Positions 42,014-52,522 of a stretch of 64,000 nt of DNA are shown piece after piece. Origin of the DNA: Lepidostoma basale (Eukaryota; Arthropoda; Insecta; Trichoptera; Lepidostomatidae). The position numbers and the translations under genes were made by a program. Where the stretch lies: contig JAHDVF020001364.1 of NCBI GenBank assembly GCA_022606425.2, forward strand, positions 310,001 to 374,000, in the 5' to 3' direction. The notes below the pieces were generated by a model. That model worked only from the letters and a program-made list of their open reading frames with translations. It was not told where the DNA came from and searched no databases. Position 1 is the first letter of the stretch. Every line of letters begins with the position of its first letter.

Positions 42014-44109
42014 TAAATAATAATAATAATAACATGCTAACTTTTAAAGCGCCGTTTTTGTGATGTAATCACCTCAAGGGCGCATTAAGCCGTGTTTTAA
42101 ATCTTAAAAATCTAAATGTGACCGCTTAAAAAACGATCGGTTTAAAAGTATAGTAGAACAAAGTATAAATGTTTAAATTGGGTATGAAATATGAAAAAGA
42201 TGGGTTTTTTAATTTAGATCTGAAATCTGTCGGATCATTTATGCATCTGAGGTGTGAAGGGAGATTGTTCCAAGCTGATGGACCGGCTACCGCGAACGCT
42301 CGATCCCCGAAATTTGTACTGGGGCAACGCTTCGGCTCAACTAATCTTCCTATTGCTGAGAGTTCGCCGAGCGAAGTGTGGATTTCCGTGAATTTAGGCT
42401 GTCCGTTATACAGAGTTCAGATATATAACTTGGTGCCATTCCATGTAGCGCTTTGAAGACTGTCCAGCAGAGTTTATACTGGATTCTTTCTGGACTTTTA
42501 AGCCAGTGAAGTTCTTTGAGATGTTGTGTTATATGGGACTTTTTTGGAATGCCTTTAATGAGCCTTGCTGCTGCATTGAACGCAGATTGAAGTTTGTTTA
42601 TTTGTTGTTTTGGAATGTTTGCATAAATTCCATTACAATAATCTAGTCGTGACACAACGAAGGAATTTACAAGAGTTTTGAAAGTGTCATGGGGAATACT
42701 CCTTTTGACGGATTTTAATCGTCTTAGGTGGAAGAAACTAGCGCTGACCGTGTTATTAATTTGGGATTTTAGAGACAAATTTGCGTCAAGATAAACACCA
42801 AGAAGCTTTGTGGAGTTTTTGGGAACGATATCATTGTCAGCTGTTGAAATTGAGGAATGATCGATATGATGTTGACGCTTTGCGGAAGACGTCCAGAGAA
42901 ATTCCGTTTTGGATGGATTTAGTTTAAGTTTGTTTGATGCCATCCATCTGGATATGGCATCAATGCAGTTGACAGTTATTGACGTAAGATGTTTGGTGTC
43001 ATCAGGGTTGCAGAAAAAATAAAGTTGCTGATCATCAGCATAGCAATGTGAGAGGAGGCCAAAGGATTCTATTATTTTGGCAACGTCATTTGTAAACATG
43101 ATAAATAAAGGGGTCCTAAAACAGAGCCTTGTGGCACACCAGATTGGATATTAGTAAATGAGGATTTTTTACCTGCTAGCTGCACAGCTTGTGAACGATC
43201 CGACAGATATGAATTTAGCTAGTCTATGGCATTACCTCTAAAACCATACGTGATCGCTAATCGTTGGATAAGATATGAGTGATCAATTGTGTCAAACGCA
43301 GCGCTCATGTCCAGAAGGGAGAGCAGTGCCAATTTGCCCGATTCGTTTGCCAGTACTAAATCTGACATGACTCTAAGCAATGCCGTCTCCGTTGAATGGA
43401 AACGTCTGTAGGCGGATTGTAATTTAGACAAAATATTATTTGTCGAAAGGTGATTAGAAATTTGGGAGGCTACAATTTTTTCAAGAACTTTAGAGATGAA
43501 AGGTAGATTTGAGACGGGCCGGAAGTTACTAAGATTTTCGGAATCTAGTTGAGGTTTTTTTAATATGGGAGAAACAATAGCTTTCTTGAGCAAAAAGGGG
43601 ACTTGTCCTGTTAGAAGAGATTTGTTAAAAATTTTGACTAAAAATGGAGCAACATGGTGACAGCCTCTCGTCAGCCAGCTCTTGAGAAGCCATGTCGGAA
43701 TTGGATCAAGCGAACACTGTTTATTAGGTGCGTTTAAGATAAGTTTAATCACTTCTTGAGGTGTTGTGATATTAAATTTAGTTAGAAGTTTTCCCTCATA
43801 TGTCGTGAAAGTTGGTGGTGTTGTAGATGAAGTCGTTGCACGAATCACAGCGATTTTATCTTCAAAGAATTGGGCGAAGTCCTGAGGAGATAACTTGGTA
43901 GAGGCCTTTTCTTGTTGATTATTTCCGAGTACTGATTTAACGGAATTCCATAGATGTCGGGGATTTTCCTTTTCCGATTCAATTTAACATTTCCAGTACT
44001 CCGATCTTTTCTTCTTGATCAGGTCTCTAAAAGAATTCTGCGATCTCACCCAGGCTTCTCTTGAAGAGCTTAGGCCTGTGTTTCGGTACATACGTTCAAA
44101 CCTACGCTA
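42014..44109 (-). mobile_element. LINE-C, longest copy, inserted in the satellite
   Basis: Minus strand, 3' tail of AAT repeats at 42014. Two frames cover the reverse transcriptase: 43848-43219 (PNKQCSLDPIPTWLLKSW, SNFRPVSNLPFISKVLEK, DMSAAFDTIDHSYL) and 43099-42350 (HCYADDQQLYFF, LNPSKTEFLW, SRLDYCNGIYANIPKQQ). GVPQGSVLGP lies between them, where a frameshift and a stop occur. This is CR1/L2-group organisation. 5'-truncated at about 44109. Confidence 0.9.
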
Positions 44110-44550
44110 GATAGTGAGTGAGGATACTGATTGAGGATAGTAAGTGAGCATACTGATTGAGGATAGTAAGTGAGCATACTGATTGAGGATAGTAAGTGAG
44201 CATACTGATTGAGGATAGTGAGTGAGGATACTGATTAAGGATAGTGGGTGAGAATACTGAGTCAGGATAGTGAGTGACGATACTGAGTAAGAATAGTTAG
44301 TGCGGATAATGATTTGAGGATAGTGAGCGAGGTTAGTGAACGATGATAATGAGCGATAAAATGAAAGGGGATGTTGAACGAGGACACCGATTGAGAATAG
44401 TGAGTTAGGATAGTTCGTGAGAAACAAGAGGGCGGAAAGTGGATCGTGAGCGAGGATATTGATTGAGGATAGTGAGTGAGCATACTGAGTGAGGATAGTG
44501 AGTGACGATACTGAGTGAGGATAGTGAGTTTGGATAAAGATTTAAGGTTA
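44109..44550 (+). repeat. 26-bp satellite, right part
   Basis: At least five near-identical 26-base units at 44110-44245, then degenerate copies. It reaches to within 150 bases of the exon at 44700. Confidence 0.87.
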
Positions 44551-44699
44551 TTTTGAGTCTGTAGAGCGATTACTGCGATGAAAGCGCCAACCGAAGAGAA
44601 AATTTTACGACCTGGTCTCTTACTATTTTATTTTTCTCCCGATTTATCCCCGGATATTCAAGAGTCTTTTGTGTTGAAAATAAATAAAATAACGCTTAC

Positions 44700-44888
44700 G
44701 ATATCATGGCCGTGACTGTTACTCCGGACGACCTCGGGGGCCATGTACTCGATGGTCCCGCAGAAGCTGTACGCCCTGCTTTCCTCAGGTCTGAACTCCT
44801 TGGAGAGGCCGAAGTCCGTGATGACCACGTGGCCGGCGCTGTCCAGTAGGATATTCTCCAGTTTTACGTCGCGGTAGATAATTCCCAG
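44700..44888 (-). CDS. RPS6KA5: MSK exon 4: catalytic and activation loops of the N-terminal kinase
   Basis: This 63-codon exon holds the catalytic loop YRDVKLEN (the AGC form of HRD), the metal-binding DFG in TDFGLSKEF, the activation-loop serine in [15 protein letters not shown] and the APE motif. All catalytic residues are present, so this domain should be active. It is GC-rich relative to the flanking introns. The next intron, to 19802, is 24.9 kb and the largest in the window. Confidence 0.95.
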
Positions 44889-44928
44889 CTGAAAAAATAA
44901 ATAAATTTATTGTTTCTTGAGCTACTTC

Positions 44929-45830
44929 TACTGGTGTCGTGTCAGGTCCCCCCCCCCCTCAACGTTGGGAATCACTGCAGCGAAGGCATCTCATACTGTG
45001 CTACAAGGAATAGTCCTGAGTGGTCCGACATTCAATATTTGATTTATTTATCATTGGACCTGGACTTGGATCTTCTGGCTTACAGAGGTTCAGCTCAGTG
45101 GCTATTCCTATTACGTCAGATGGAAACATTGTTGGAAGGTGATTTTGTGGGTTGTTGGTTTATGCGGGGGTATGATATGTGTGGTCCGGAGTGTTCCTCT
45201 GAAGGAGGATCGATTTTGGGCGCTTGTGGCGGCTGTAGGTGTTTGGGTCGTAATTTGAGAGGTCTTTTATTGTGGGGTTAGGATGTGAAAGGAGTCCTAT
45301 GTAAAAACGTTCGGCAAGTTTCAGAATGAATTCATCTATCATCGGGATTCCCGATTCTAGGTGCAGTTGTGTGATCCTGGTCCACGAAGGTGCACCAAGC
45401 GATAAACGAATAGCTTCATTTTGCAGGATTTGGAGTTTTCGTATGTGACTCGAAGCTGCATAAATTTCTTACTCTTTCTATTAAAATTCTGCCATAGACT
45501 TTACCAACGACACTCAAAAGACTATTAGCTCTGATGTTTCCACATTCCATACGCGACCCTTTTCCTTTGTACAGAGGCATAATTTTAATGTATTTTATCG
45601 TTCTTTTCATGTATAGGTACGCCACGGCCACCCTCTAGATTGCCATTCTTCTTCTTCTGGTGCCGTGTCAGGTCCTCCCAACGTTGGCGATCACTGCAGC
45701 GAAGGCATCTCTGTTCTGCGCCACTTGGAACTTGTTCTCAACTCTGCTTATTTCTGTCTATTCTCTTATATTTCGCAGCCAGGACAACTGTCTCGTGTTT
45801 TTTTCTAATATACAAGCAGAAGTGATTTTT
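44929..45830 (-). mobile_element. LINE-F, Jockey-like and LINE-A fragments
   Basis: 44929-45060 LINE-F end. 45062-45430 Jockey-like C-terminus, minus strand: APSWTRITQLHLESGIPM, LAERFYIGLLSHPNPTIK and RHKRPKSILLQ. 45437-45635 LINE-A finger region, MPLYKGKGSRMECGN and VGKVYGRILIERVR. 45640-45830 a second LINE-F end with a reversed AAG tail. Confidence 0.75.
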
Positions 45831-46370
45831 TTCTTTCTAGAAATTGGCTATCTATTGCGCTTTTTTACTTTAACTAGGGATGACTTTTTGGGGGTACCAC
45901 AATCCAGTAAAATCCTATCCCTAAGTAAATTTCATATGTCTTGTCGTTCCCTTGTAAGACCACATCTTTCATATTCGCCTTGAATTACAAACATAGGTTC
46001 AGCTCTTGTGGCTATTGCTCTTACGTCAAATATAAAGATTGTTGGAAATGTGGTGACATAAAACAGACCACACACAGCATTTGCTCACTCTCTGGCGGAG
46101 TTTCAAGTTTACGTTACCATCCCATACTCTGTTACAATTTTATAATAGGCCATAAAATCATGTACCATATTTTGCTTTTTTTTGTTAGATTGGGACGTAG
46201 AAGTGGATTGAAATTAAACTGGATTAAATGTGACCCTTTTTGCCTTTTGCTTTTTTTCTGTCATGGTGCATTCCCCAGCCAATGTAAGGCCTGCGCGGAT
46301 GGGGGGCGGGGATAGGGATTGATTGAGCGAAGCTGACGAAAGGGCGCCGCTGCGTCCTATAACATCTTCT
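45831..46370 (-). repeat. Jockey-type 3' piece (about 45990-46060) and repeat Z (46100-46370)
   Basis: The minus strand from 46370 reads GTTATAGGACGCAGCGGCGC and ends near 46110, the continuous counterpart of 20780-21570. 45990-46060 resembles 45075-45150. Confidence 0.55.
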
Positions 46371-46417
46371 AAGTTTGTTCACTGTAAGCTACCCTACAAT
46401 AAATAATAAATAATTAC

Positions 46418-46533
46418 CTTGTGAAGCTGCTCAATCGCAAGGATGACTTCTGCGATATAAATCCTAACGTGCTCCTCGGCGAATCGCTCCTTCGTGTATA
46501 AGTGCGTGAACAATTCGCCTCCGCTGACGTAAT
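46418..46533 (-). CDS. RPS6KA5: MSK exon 3: hinge, alphaD and alphaE of the N-terminal kinase
   Basis: The 116-base exon gives DYVSGGELFTHLYTKERF followed by an alphaE helix ending AIEQLHK. GGELFTHL is the conserved hinge/alphaD segment of MSK and RSK N-terminal domains. The frame continues from the split Asp codon and ends on a full Lys codon. Splice borders are AG at plus-strand CT 46534 and GT at plus-strand AC 46416. Confidence 0.93.
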
Positions 46534-46589
46534 CTGCGAGGGAAAAGGAAAGACATACATTCTAGATTATTCAGAATTGTACAAGTACT

Positions 46590-46825
46590 TAATTAACACC
46601 ACATCCGCGGCAAGGGTAATAATACCCATTTTTAGAACTGCTGTGACTTGCTGAAAGGGTATAAATACCCTTTACGCGGATTCGATGTAAAATATTAAAA
46701 TCATATTATTACCAACATTTTAAATGCATACAAATTCTTGTAGAAAAATGATGAATTTTACCCATTGCGGATAAATTATTTTTTTATAAGAATTAATTGT
46801 ATCTCAATAGAGTTCCGACCAGAAT
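46590..46825. repeat. TTAA-started palindrome-rich block
   Basis: After TTAACACCACATCCGCGG come palindromes around GGGTAATAATACCC and AAGGGTATAAATACCCTT, then a CCCATTGCGG element as in the 41.2 kb hairpin and the tip of repeat P (AATTGTATCTCAATAGAG). Probably a composite of a piggyBac-like end and repeat P. Confidence 0.4.
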
Positions 46826-47611
46826 GACATGTCTTTTAATTAAGAATTTTCAAGAATTTTTGGATTCAGATAACATCAAGAGCCAAATTCACCGGGGCCA
46901 CCAACGCCCTTTTTTTCGAGGTGACAACTTCGATCAATAATAATAATAATAAACTATTAAATTTAAAAAAAAAAAAAAAATTGTACCTTTAATATGTAAA
47001 TAAAAACATCCTAAAAATCCAGAACGATTCTTTTTTTTTTTCCTACAAAACAGACATGAAAATCGGCTTAAGTTACCAGACTACTACTTAAGGGGTTAGG
47101 CCACTCTAGAGACTAAAAAAAATAGGGTTTTTTGAGATTTTTTTTCAGGAAAAGTATAAAATAAATCGAGCTTTCAAAGATGGGAGTTTATTGTACATAT
47201 GATTGACTGTAAAACGTATTTTTTAGAGAATAATTTATTTTAAAATACCGGCTGTGCAGCGTTTCTCAGAAGACGGCCGCACCAACAGTTCCTGTAAATT
47301 TTGTATTCTGCTAAGTTACAATTTTTTTTATATATTGTACTTAACAACAGCTAAAAAAGTACGTAGGATATTTTTGATATATTGATTTTTGGCTGAATAG
47401 CGCACTTCCAAAGTCAAAACATGCAAAATTCGCAGAAAAATCGCCAGAAAATTGTTAATAAAAAATTAACTATGCTATATAAAAAAAAAATTCTACGTAC
47501 TTTTATGCAAAATATATTTTTAAAGATCTGGTTAAAATTTGAAGTGAATTGGTTGAAAATTGTTCGAATCATTGGTGCGGCCAACTTGAAAAATGTATTA
47601 TAGTTTTGAGG
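46826..47611. other. AT-rich intron; possible DNA-element start at 47088
   Basis: TTAAGGGGTTAGGCCACTC at 47088 resembles the terminus of a TTAA-targeting insect DNA element. I could not find its other end. Otherwise nothing recognised. Confidence 0.35.
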
Positions 47612-47793
47612 TTCATTTGGTACATTCTCAACATTAATACTTGTAATTCGTCTGCACTATCCGCAACGAGAACGACATCGTCCGCGTAAAGCAGACAATT
47701 TACAGACAGATCACTCATCTTAGCACCAGCACTTATTCCTTTCAGTTCTTTCATACACTTGTCCATATACAGATTGAACAACCATGGAGGTAA
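47612..47793 (-). mobile_element. LINE-A palm fragment
   Basis: Minus frame MFNLYMDKCMKELKG, SVNCLLYADDVVLVADSADE, with the YADD motif. Confidence 0.8.
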
Positions 47794-47795
47794 AG

Positions 47796-48565
47796 TTAAC
47801 CCTTAACGTACCGTGTTCAAAACAAAACGCTCGCTCCCATGTGGTAAGTTCAGTTTACCGCTAACTTTATCTAAATATCAAGCATATGACTCGATGAATC
47901 AAAATTTAATTTATGTCATCTTGTAGGGAATTTCATTAGGAATAGATCGATATCTATAACATACATGGATTATTTGAAAAACATATCATTATTAATTTTT
48001 TTCCGGAACCATGCGATTTCAGATATGTAATGCGTCACAGCATACGAGCGACTGGACATCAGATATAAACTTGTCTGCGCGCCGCGGCCGGCGGGGCGAG
48101 GATAAAGGCACCTAGGCAAAATGTATAGTACGTTCAAGACAACGAGTACGTATTAATATTTGTCCCTTTTGGTAAAGTGTTAATATTTTCACAGTTCTGA
48201 TATTATTAAGTTGCGTGCTGCGTTTCCGTCCACAGTCAGTATTATTACGTACCTATGAAAAGGCCAAACATATAATTTATAATACGTTCAAAACAGCGAG
48301 TAAGTATTTGTCACTTTTGATAAAGTTGTAAATATTAGCAAAACAAATTCTACCTTAACACGAATGAAGGTGAGGGCAGTCTTAAAAAAAATTTTTTTTG
48401 GGATGAAGGAAGTAATTTTTTGCTTTTTTTTATTACGAAATATTGAGAACACTTCAATGGAGGATTACAATTTTTTTTATAATATTAGGGTCCATAGGTT
48501 TTAAGAAAATCAACTTTAAATTGGCAGTGGAAACTCAATTTACCACATGGCAACGCGACGGTTAA
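47796..48565. mobile_element. Possible piggyBac-like non-autonomous element
   Basis: TTAA at 47796-47799 and 48562-48565 bracket 770 bp. Both ends carry CCATGTGGTAA in inverted orientation (47837 region and 48540 region), but the outermost bases match poorly. No transposase. LINE-A pieces flank it on both sides. Confidence 0.5.
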
Positions 48566-48685
48566 TCATAAAAATCGACTGTATGCATGTCACGATGTAT
48601 GATTACAATTCAACAAGTCTGCCACGATGAAAGAGTGCGGCTATCCATTCGTTTCTGCCTACCCATACGAGAAACGGTATTATGT
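48566..48685 (+). mobile_element. Decayed LINE-A 3' end
   Basis: Matches TGTCACGATGTATG and TTCTGCCTACCC of the LINE-A terminus. It lies just upstream (plus direction) of the exon at 48708. Confidence 0.6.
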
Positions 48686-48707
48686 ATAATATCAAAATAT
48701 ATCTTAC

Positions 48708-48792
48708 CAAGAACCAAATGCAGCTTTGATTCGGTTTGAAAAGCATAGTGTAACGTCACTAGAAATGGACATTGTCGTATGGCTTCGAGAAC
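48708..48792 (-). CDS. RPS6KA5: MSK exon 2: N-lobe beta4-beta5 strands
   Basis: The 85-base exon reads VLEAIRQCPFLVTLHYAFQ then TESKLHLVL, which matches the N-lobe between alphaC and the hinge in MSK kinases. It starts in phase 0 after the preceding ERQ codon and ends one base into an Asp codon completed by the next exon. Both borders are GT-AG. The exon is AT-rich compared with the kinase exons at 44700 and 19629. Confidence 0.93.
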
Positions 48793-48829
48793 CTAGAAAA
48801 AAAACATAAATTAATAATTATTTTCTATT

Positions 48830-49405
48830 TTAAAGATAAATAAAGACAAAACAAAGCTGCTGACTGTAGGCCGAACGCAACATCATATGAGAGTAGTGAT
48901 GTCAGGAGTTCCACTAAAGAACACCAAGGAGTTTGTCTACCTCGGGAGCAAAATAACATGGGACGGTCGGTCTAAGAACGAGGTCGACAGCCGTATACAT
49001 CAGTCTAGGCTTGCATTTAATAAAAGGTCGAAAATAATATAATCAAATAATATAGACCTAAAACTGAGAATACTCCTCATCAAGACCTATGTATCTTGAT
49101 GTACGGCTGCGAAACATGGTGCCTAGCCTAAGACTATTAGGAATTTCCTGGAGAGACAACATCACGAATGAGGAGGTTCTTCAAAGAATCGAAGGAGGAA
49201 GGCACCTGCTCAGGACATTGTTCGAAAGGCGTGCAAGATGGATCGGCCATGTCGCCCACGACGCCTACGCCGAGAGTACCCGGAAGACCTGCTGGTGGAC
49301 GTGCGCTGCTCATCATATGCACATTTCAAAAGAACCGCACAAGACAGGGAAGAATGGAAGAGAAGAATAGAAGAAATTGCTGCAAACAAATCCCAGAATT
49401 GAAAC
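48830..49405 (+). mobile_element. LINE-E fragment, includes region before the C-terminus
   Basis: KTKLLTVGRTQHHMRVVM, KEFVYLGSKITWDGRSKN, then after deletions ISWRDNITNEEVLQRIEG and the ANKSQN end. Confidence 0.8.
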
Positions 49406-49562
49406 ATTCTAACTAAATTTTTAATGACAGGGACGTGTAAGCTGTTAACGTTAAATGAAGATGCCACAACGGACAGGGCAGACGTTTCGAAGGATCGAAG
49501 AACTTTAGTCTGCATCCAACGCAGCAGCAAGACTGATAAGAGTTGTCACATAACACAGCATC

Positions 49563-50198
49563 TTAACCCTTACCACTCCTTTGTCGAATGCCAACCGACA
49601 TCGCTATAAGTACTCAGTTGTCGGCTGGCGGCCGACAAGATAAGACTTGCGCGCGCGGTGTATTTTCGCGCGCAAAACTTGACACGTGTCGTTGTTTCTT
49701 GTGATTATTCGTTAAAAAAACATTTACTTTCAAGTTTTAATAAGATTATGACTGTTTTCCGATTTTATTTTACTATAAAATATTCCTTGCAAATTCACAT
49801 AACCTAAAATGGCGGGAACTTGGCGTGATACGTCATACAACGGACGATTAGAGTGCAAGCCCCACTTCATTGCGAAACTGGACAAAGGTTCTAAAGACTG
49901 TACTGTGTGCAGTAACAGAAAGATTTCAGGGGGAAGACAGGAAACAGTGTGGTTTTGTGAGACCTGTTCCAGTAAACCTGGTCTCCATCCTGGAGATTGT
50001 TTTAAAAAGTACCATACTATGCAAAACTATAAGTAGTCCATAAGGTTTTTTTGTAAATTGTTTTTTATTTGAAGAATAAATCATTACAAATGAATTTTTA
50101 ACGATTTTTTTTAAAACTACCTATCAATGAAAATATTTTGACATTATTTAAATTAGAGTTGAGTGACAAACAATATAAAAAAATAATAGAGTGGTAAT
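49563..50198 (+). mobile_element. Mini-piggyBac-like element (copy 2) with intact Cys-rich ORF
   Basis: Begins TTAACCCTTACCACTCC and matches copy 1 at 40225 throughout, without the nested insert. The last few bases of the right end and about 18 bases of flanking LINE are missing (GAGTGGTAATG joins LINE directly), so the right junction was eroded by a deletion. Confidence 0.82.
49809..50036 (+). CDS. 75-aa piggyBac-type cysteine-rich domain protein
   Basis: An ATG-initiated frame with a stop at 50034. It reads MAGTWRDTSYNGRLE, then CTVCSNRK, WFCETCSS and DCFKKYHTMQNYK. Paired CxxC motifs and the terminal C....YHT.xNY pattern are the C-terminal cysteine-rich zinc-binding domain of piggyBac transposases, which in the known family binds transposon ends. 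No catalytic DDD domain precedes it: only about 245 bases separate the ATG from the element's TTAA end. The frame is intact here and broken in the copy at 40468. It may be a fossil of an internal deletion or an expressed DNA-binding peptide. Nothing in the sequence shows expression. Confidence 0.75.
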   Translation: MAGTWRDTSYNGRLECKPHFIAKLDKGSKDCTVCSNRKISGGRQETVWFCETCSSKPGLHPGDCFKKYHTMQNYK

Positions 50199-50334
50199 GA
50201 AATGTCCAGAAAGAACACAACACAAGCTCTGCTGGACGGTCTTTAAGGCGTTGCATGGAATGGTACCTGCTTATATATCAGAACTCTGCATCAACGAGAA
50301 CCTGAATGCCACACAGTCTACACTGCGATCAGCT

Positions 50335-50790
50335 AATAATAATAAATAATAATAATATGCTAACTTTTAAAGCGTCGTTTTTGTGATGTAATCACCTCAA
50401 GGGCGCATTAAGACGTGTTTTAAATCTAAATGTGAACGCTGCATCTGATTGATATTCGCAATCGATTAGAAAGTATAATATAAGAAAATATGCAAGTTTT
50501 AAATTGGGTATGAAATATGAAAAATATGGGTTTTCAGCTTAGATCTGTCTGTCAGCCTGTTGGATGATTTATGCATCTGAGGTGTGAAGGAAGATTGTTC
50601 CAAGGTGATGGACTGACTACCGCAAACGCTCGATTCCCGAAATTTGTACTAGGGCAACGCTTTGGCTCAACTAATCTTCCTATTGCCGAGGAAATCGCCG
50701 AGCGAAGTGTGGATTTCGATTGTATTTAGGCTGTCCGTTATACAGAGTTCGGATATATAATTTGGAGCCATTCCATGTAGCGCTTTGAAG
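50335..50790 (-). mobile_element. LINE-C subtype 1 inserted in LINE-C subtype 2
   Basis: Opens with the AATAATAAT tail and ATGCTAACTTTTAAAGCG (reversed 3' end). At 50790 the interrupted subtype-2 sequence resumes at TCTTCTGTGATTGGTAG. Only a very short duplication can be seen. Confidence 0.8.
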
Positions 50791-50989
50791 TCTTCTGTGA
50801 TTGGTAGATTGACTGTGCCAAAACGCTGTCCTAGCACAAATTTTAGCGACCGAGCCTTCGCGGTAGCCGGCCCTTCAGCCTGGAACAATCTTCCAGCAGA
50901 CCTCAAGTGAATAGAGAATCAGTCAGAGTTTAGATCGAGACTAAAAACGCAACTTTTCAAATTATCTTTTCCTGATAAGAAGGGTTGAT

Positions 50990-51180
50990 CGACTGCGTCA
51001 GGTGCAGCCCTCATACTAAATATGTTTATAAAACGGACCATTTTCTACGGTTATTACCCCTGGCATGGCTGTACCCAACTGACTTCTTGCTGGGTATGCT
51101 GGACTACCAATCATTGGAAATTAGACGAACTATCCATTTGGGTGTTTATTTTTTATACATCTCATTAAATAATTAATATT
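50990..51180 (+). mobile_element. Diverged LINE-B relative
   Basis: LPLAWLYPTDFLLGMLDYQ then LEIRRTIHLG resembles the LINE-B YPTAFLLGMLGTNSLQ block. Confidence 0.55.
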
Positions 51181-51242
51181 AAAATGTCCGTTTTCTAGGA
51201 GGTTTATTAGGCGAATGACATGTTTACCTGTCTAAGGCATTA

Positions 51243-51640
51243 TCATTCACTCTTCTTCTTCTTTCCCTTTGCCATTTCCTATCATCTGGGGTCGGCCCTA
51301 TTCGTACGAAAACGCCAAACTTTTCTATTTTGACTCATCTCCACTGTCAGGTTCTCGCGTTAGAGCTCCTTTTCCATGTTGGCCAACCATGTTGCCATTG
51401 GGAGACCTGTTCTTCTTGGTTTTGTGGGAATGCTGAGGGCTTTTTGGACAATGTGTTCACTGTGTCTTCGCATCACATGACCGTACCACCGGAGTCGAGA
51501 TTCTCTTAATTTTTCCGTTATTAGGGCAACCTTAAAGCTCCCTCTCACTTATTCGTTCCTTACGTGGTCCAGCCTTGTAACGTCTCCGGCCCACCTCAGC
51601 ATTCTCATCTCAGCAGCATGGACTCGACGTTCGTGGACTT
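51243..51640 (-). mobile_element. LINE-I (RTE-type) C-terminal fragment
   Basis: Minus strand: VHAAEMRMLRWAGDVTRLDH and LRESRLRWYGHVMRRHSE, ending near a reversed AAG-repeat tail at 51243. One stop splits the frame. Confidence 0.75.
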
Positions 51641-51863
51641 TTTAAATGATTCGTGGCGCTTTGGCTCAACTAGTCTGCCTATTGCCGAGGAGTTTGGTGA
51701 TCGAAGCGTAGATTGCCGCAAGTTAGGGCTATCAACAACACAATGTTCAGATCAGTACGTATGTGCTTGTTCTTCCAGGCCGGATTCTTCAGACATCCTG
51801 ACACGGCAGAGTCACTAGTAAGTTGGTTAGTTAGTTATCTAAAAATGTTCGAGAGATTAAGAT
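51641..51863 (-). mobile_element. Short LINE-C remnant
   Basis: GGCGCTTTGGCTCAACTAG and the following bases match the LINE-C subtype 1 block CGCTTTGGCTCAACTAATC. The rest is unassigned. Confidence 0.5.
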
Positions 51864-52245
51864 TAACTAACTAACCATCACGCCGTCTCCCCGAAAGGAT
51901 GGGCAGAAAGAATGGACTGCCACACTTTAATCGATGGGGCACTCCATCCCTCTCTTTTCGCCATCGCGAGAGACGCGGTGTGATGGGTTGCGAACCTCAT
52001 CGCCACCAATAGGCATCTCCCGCGCACACTTCGATCATTCCACGTCTACATATTAAATCTAAAACAAATTATATAAAATACAACGGTAAAAAAATAAAAT
52101 AACAAATAATTCGACACACAATGTTCTTTTAGATGGTGCACTTGTCGTCAGCTGGACGATCCGGACATTTGTATTTAATTTTTATTCCACTGTTTTTTTT
52201 AGTTAACTGTAATTAGGCACTTAAAACAATCCAACATCAGTAAGA
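51864..52245 (-). mobile_element. SINE-3 copy
   Basis: Same structure as 30251-30620, with TAAC-repeat tail first on the plus strand, the LINE-A-like end (AGAAAGAATGGACTGCCACA), then the SINE-specific body to ACAATCCAACATCAG. 52246-52522 is AT-rich with nothing recognised. Confidence 0.75.
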
Positions 52246-52522
52246 AATTAAAAATTATTTGGAAGAAAAGAAAAAAATATATTTACACCTGTCAAAATTC
52301 TTTTTATAAACGATAAAACTTATATAATTTTAACATCAAAACAGTGAAAACGTATTTTGTGTCACAAATAACTATCATAAAGAGCGGCAACAGTCAAATT
52401 GACCAAAACAATTCACTTATACACGAAATATCTCCAAATTTACGGGAGAACCATATGAACCAAACCAAATTTTCAAAATCAGAACCAGTAAAAAAATAAA
52501 GAAAACATATTTAATTTTTTAC

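Larger units (their letters stand above)
49496..50965 (+). mobile_element. LINE-C subtype 2 carrying two further insertions
   Basis: Plus-strand pieces at 49496-49562, 50199-50334 (ECPERTQHKLCWTVFKAL-like, SELCINENLNAT) and 50791-50965 (DRAFAVAGPSAWNNLP) follow the order seen in the copy at 8731-9224. They are separated by a mini-piggyBac and by a reversed LINE-C subtype 1. Confidence 0.8.
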
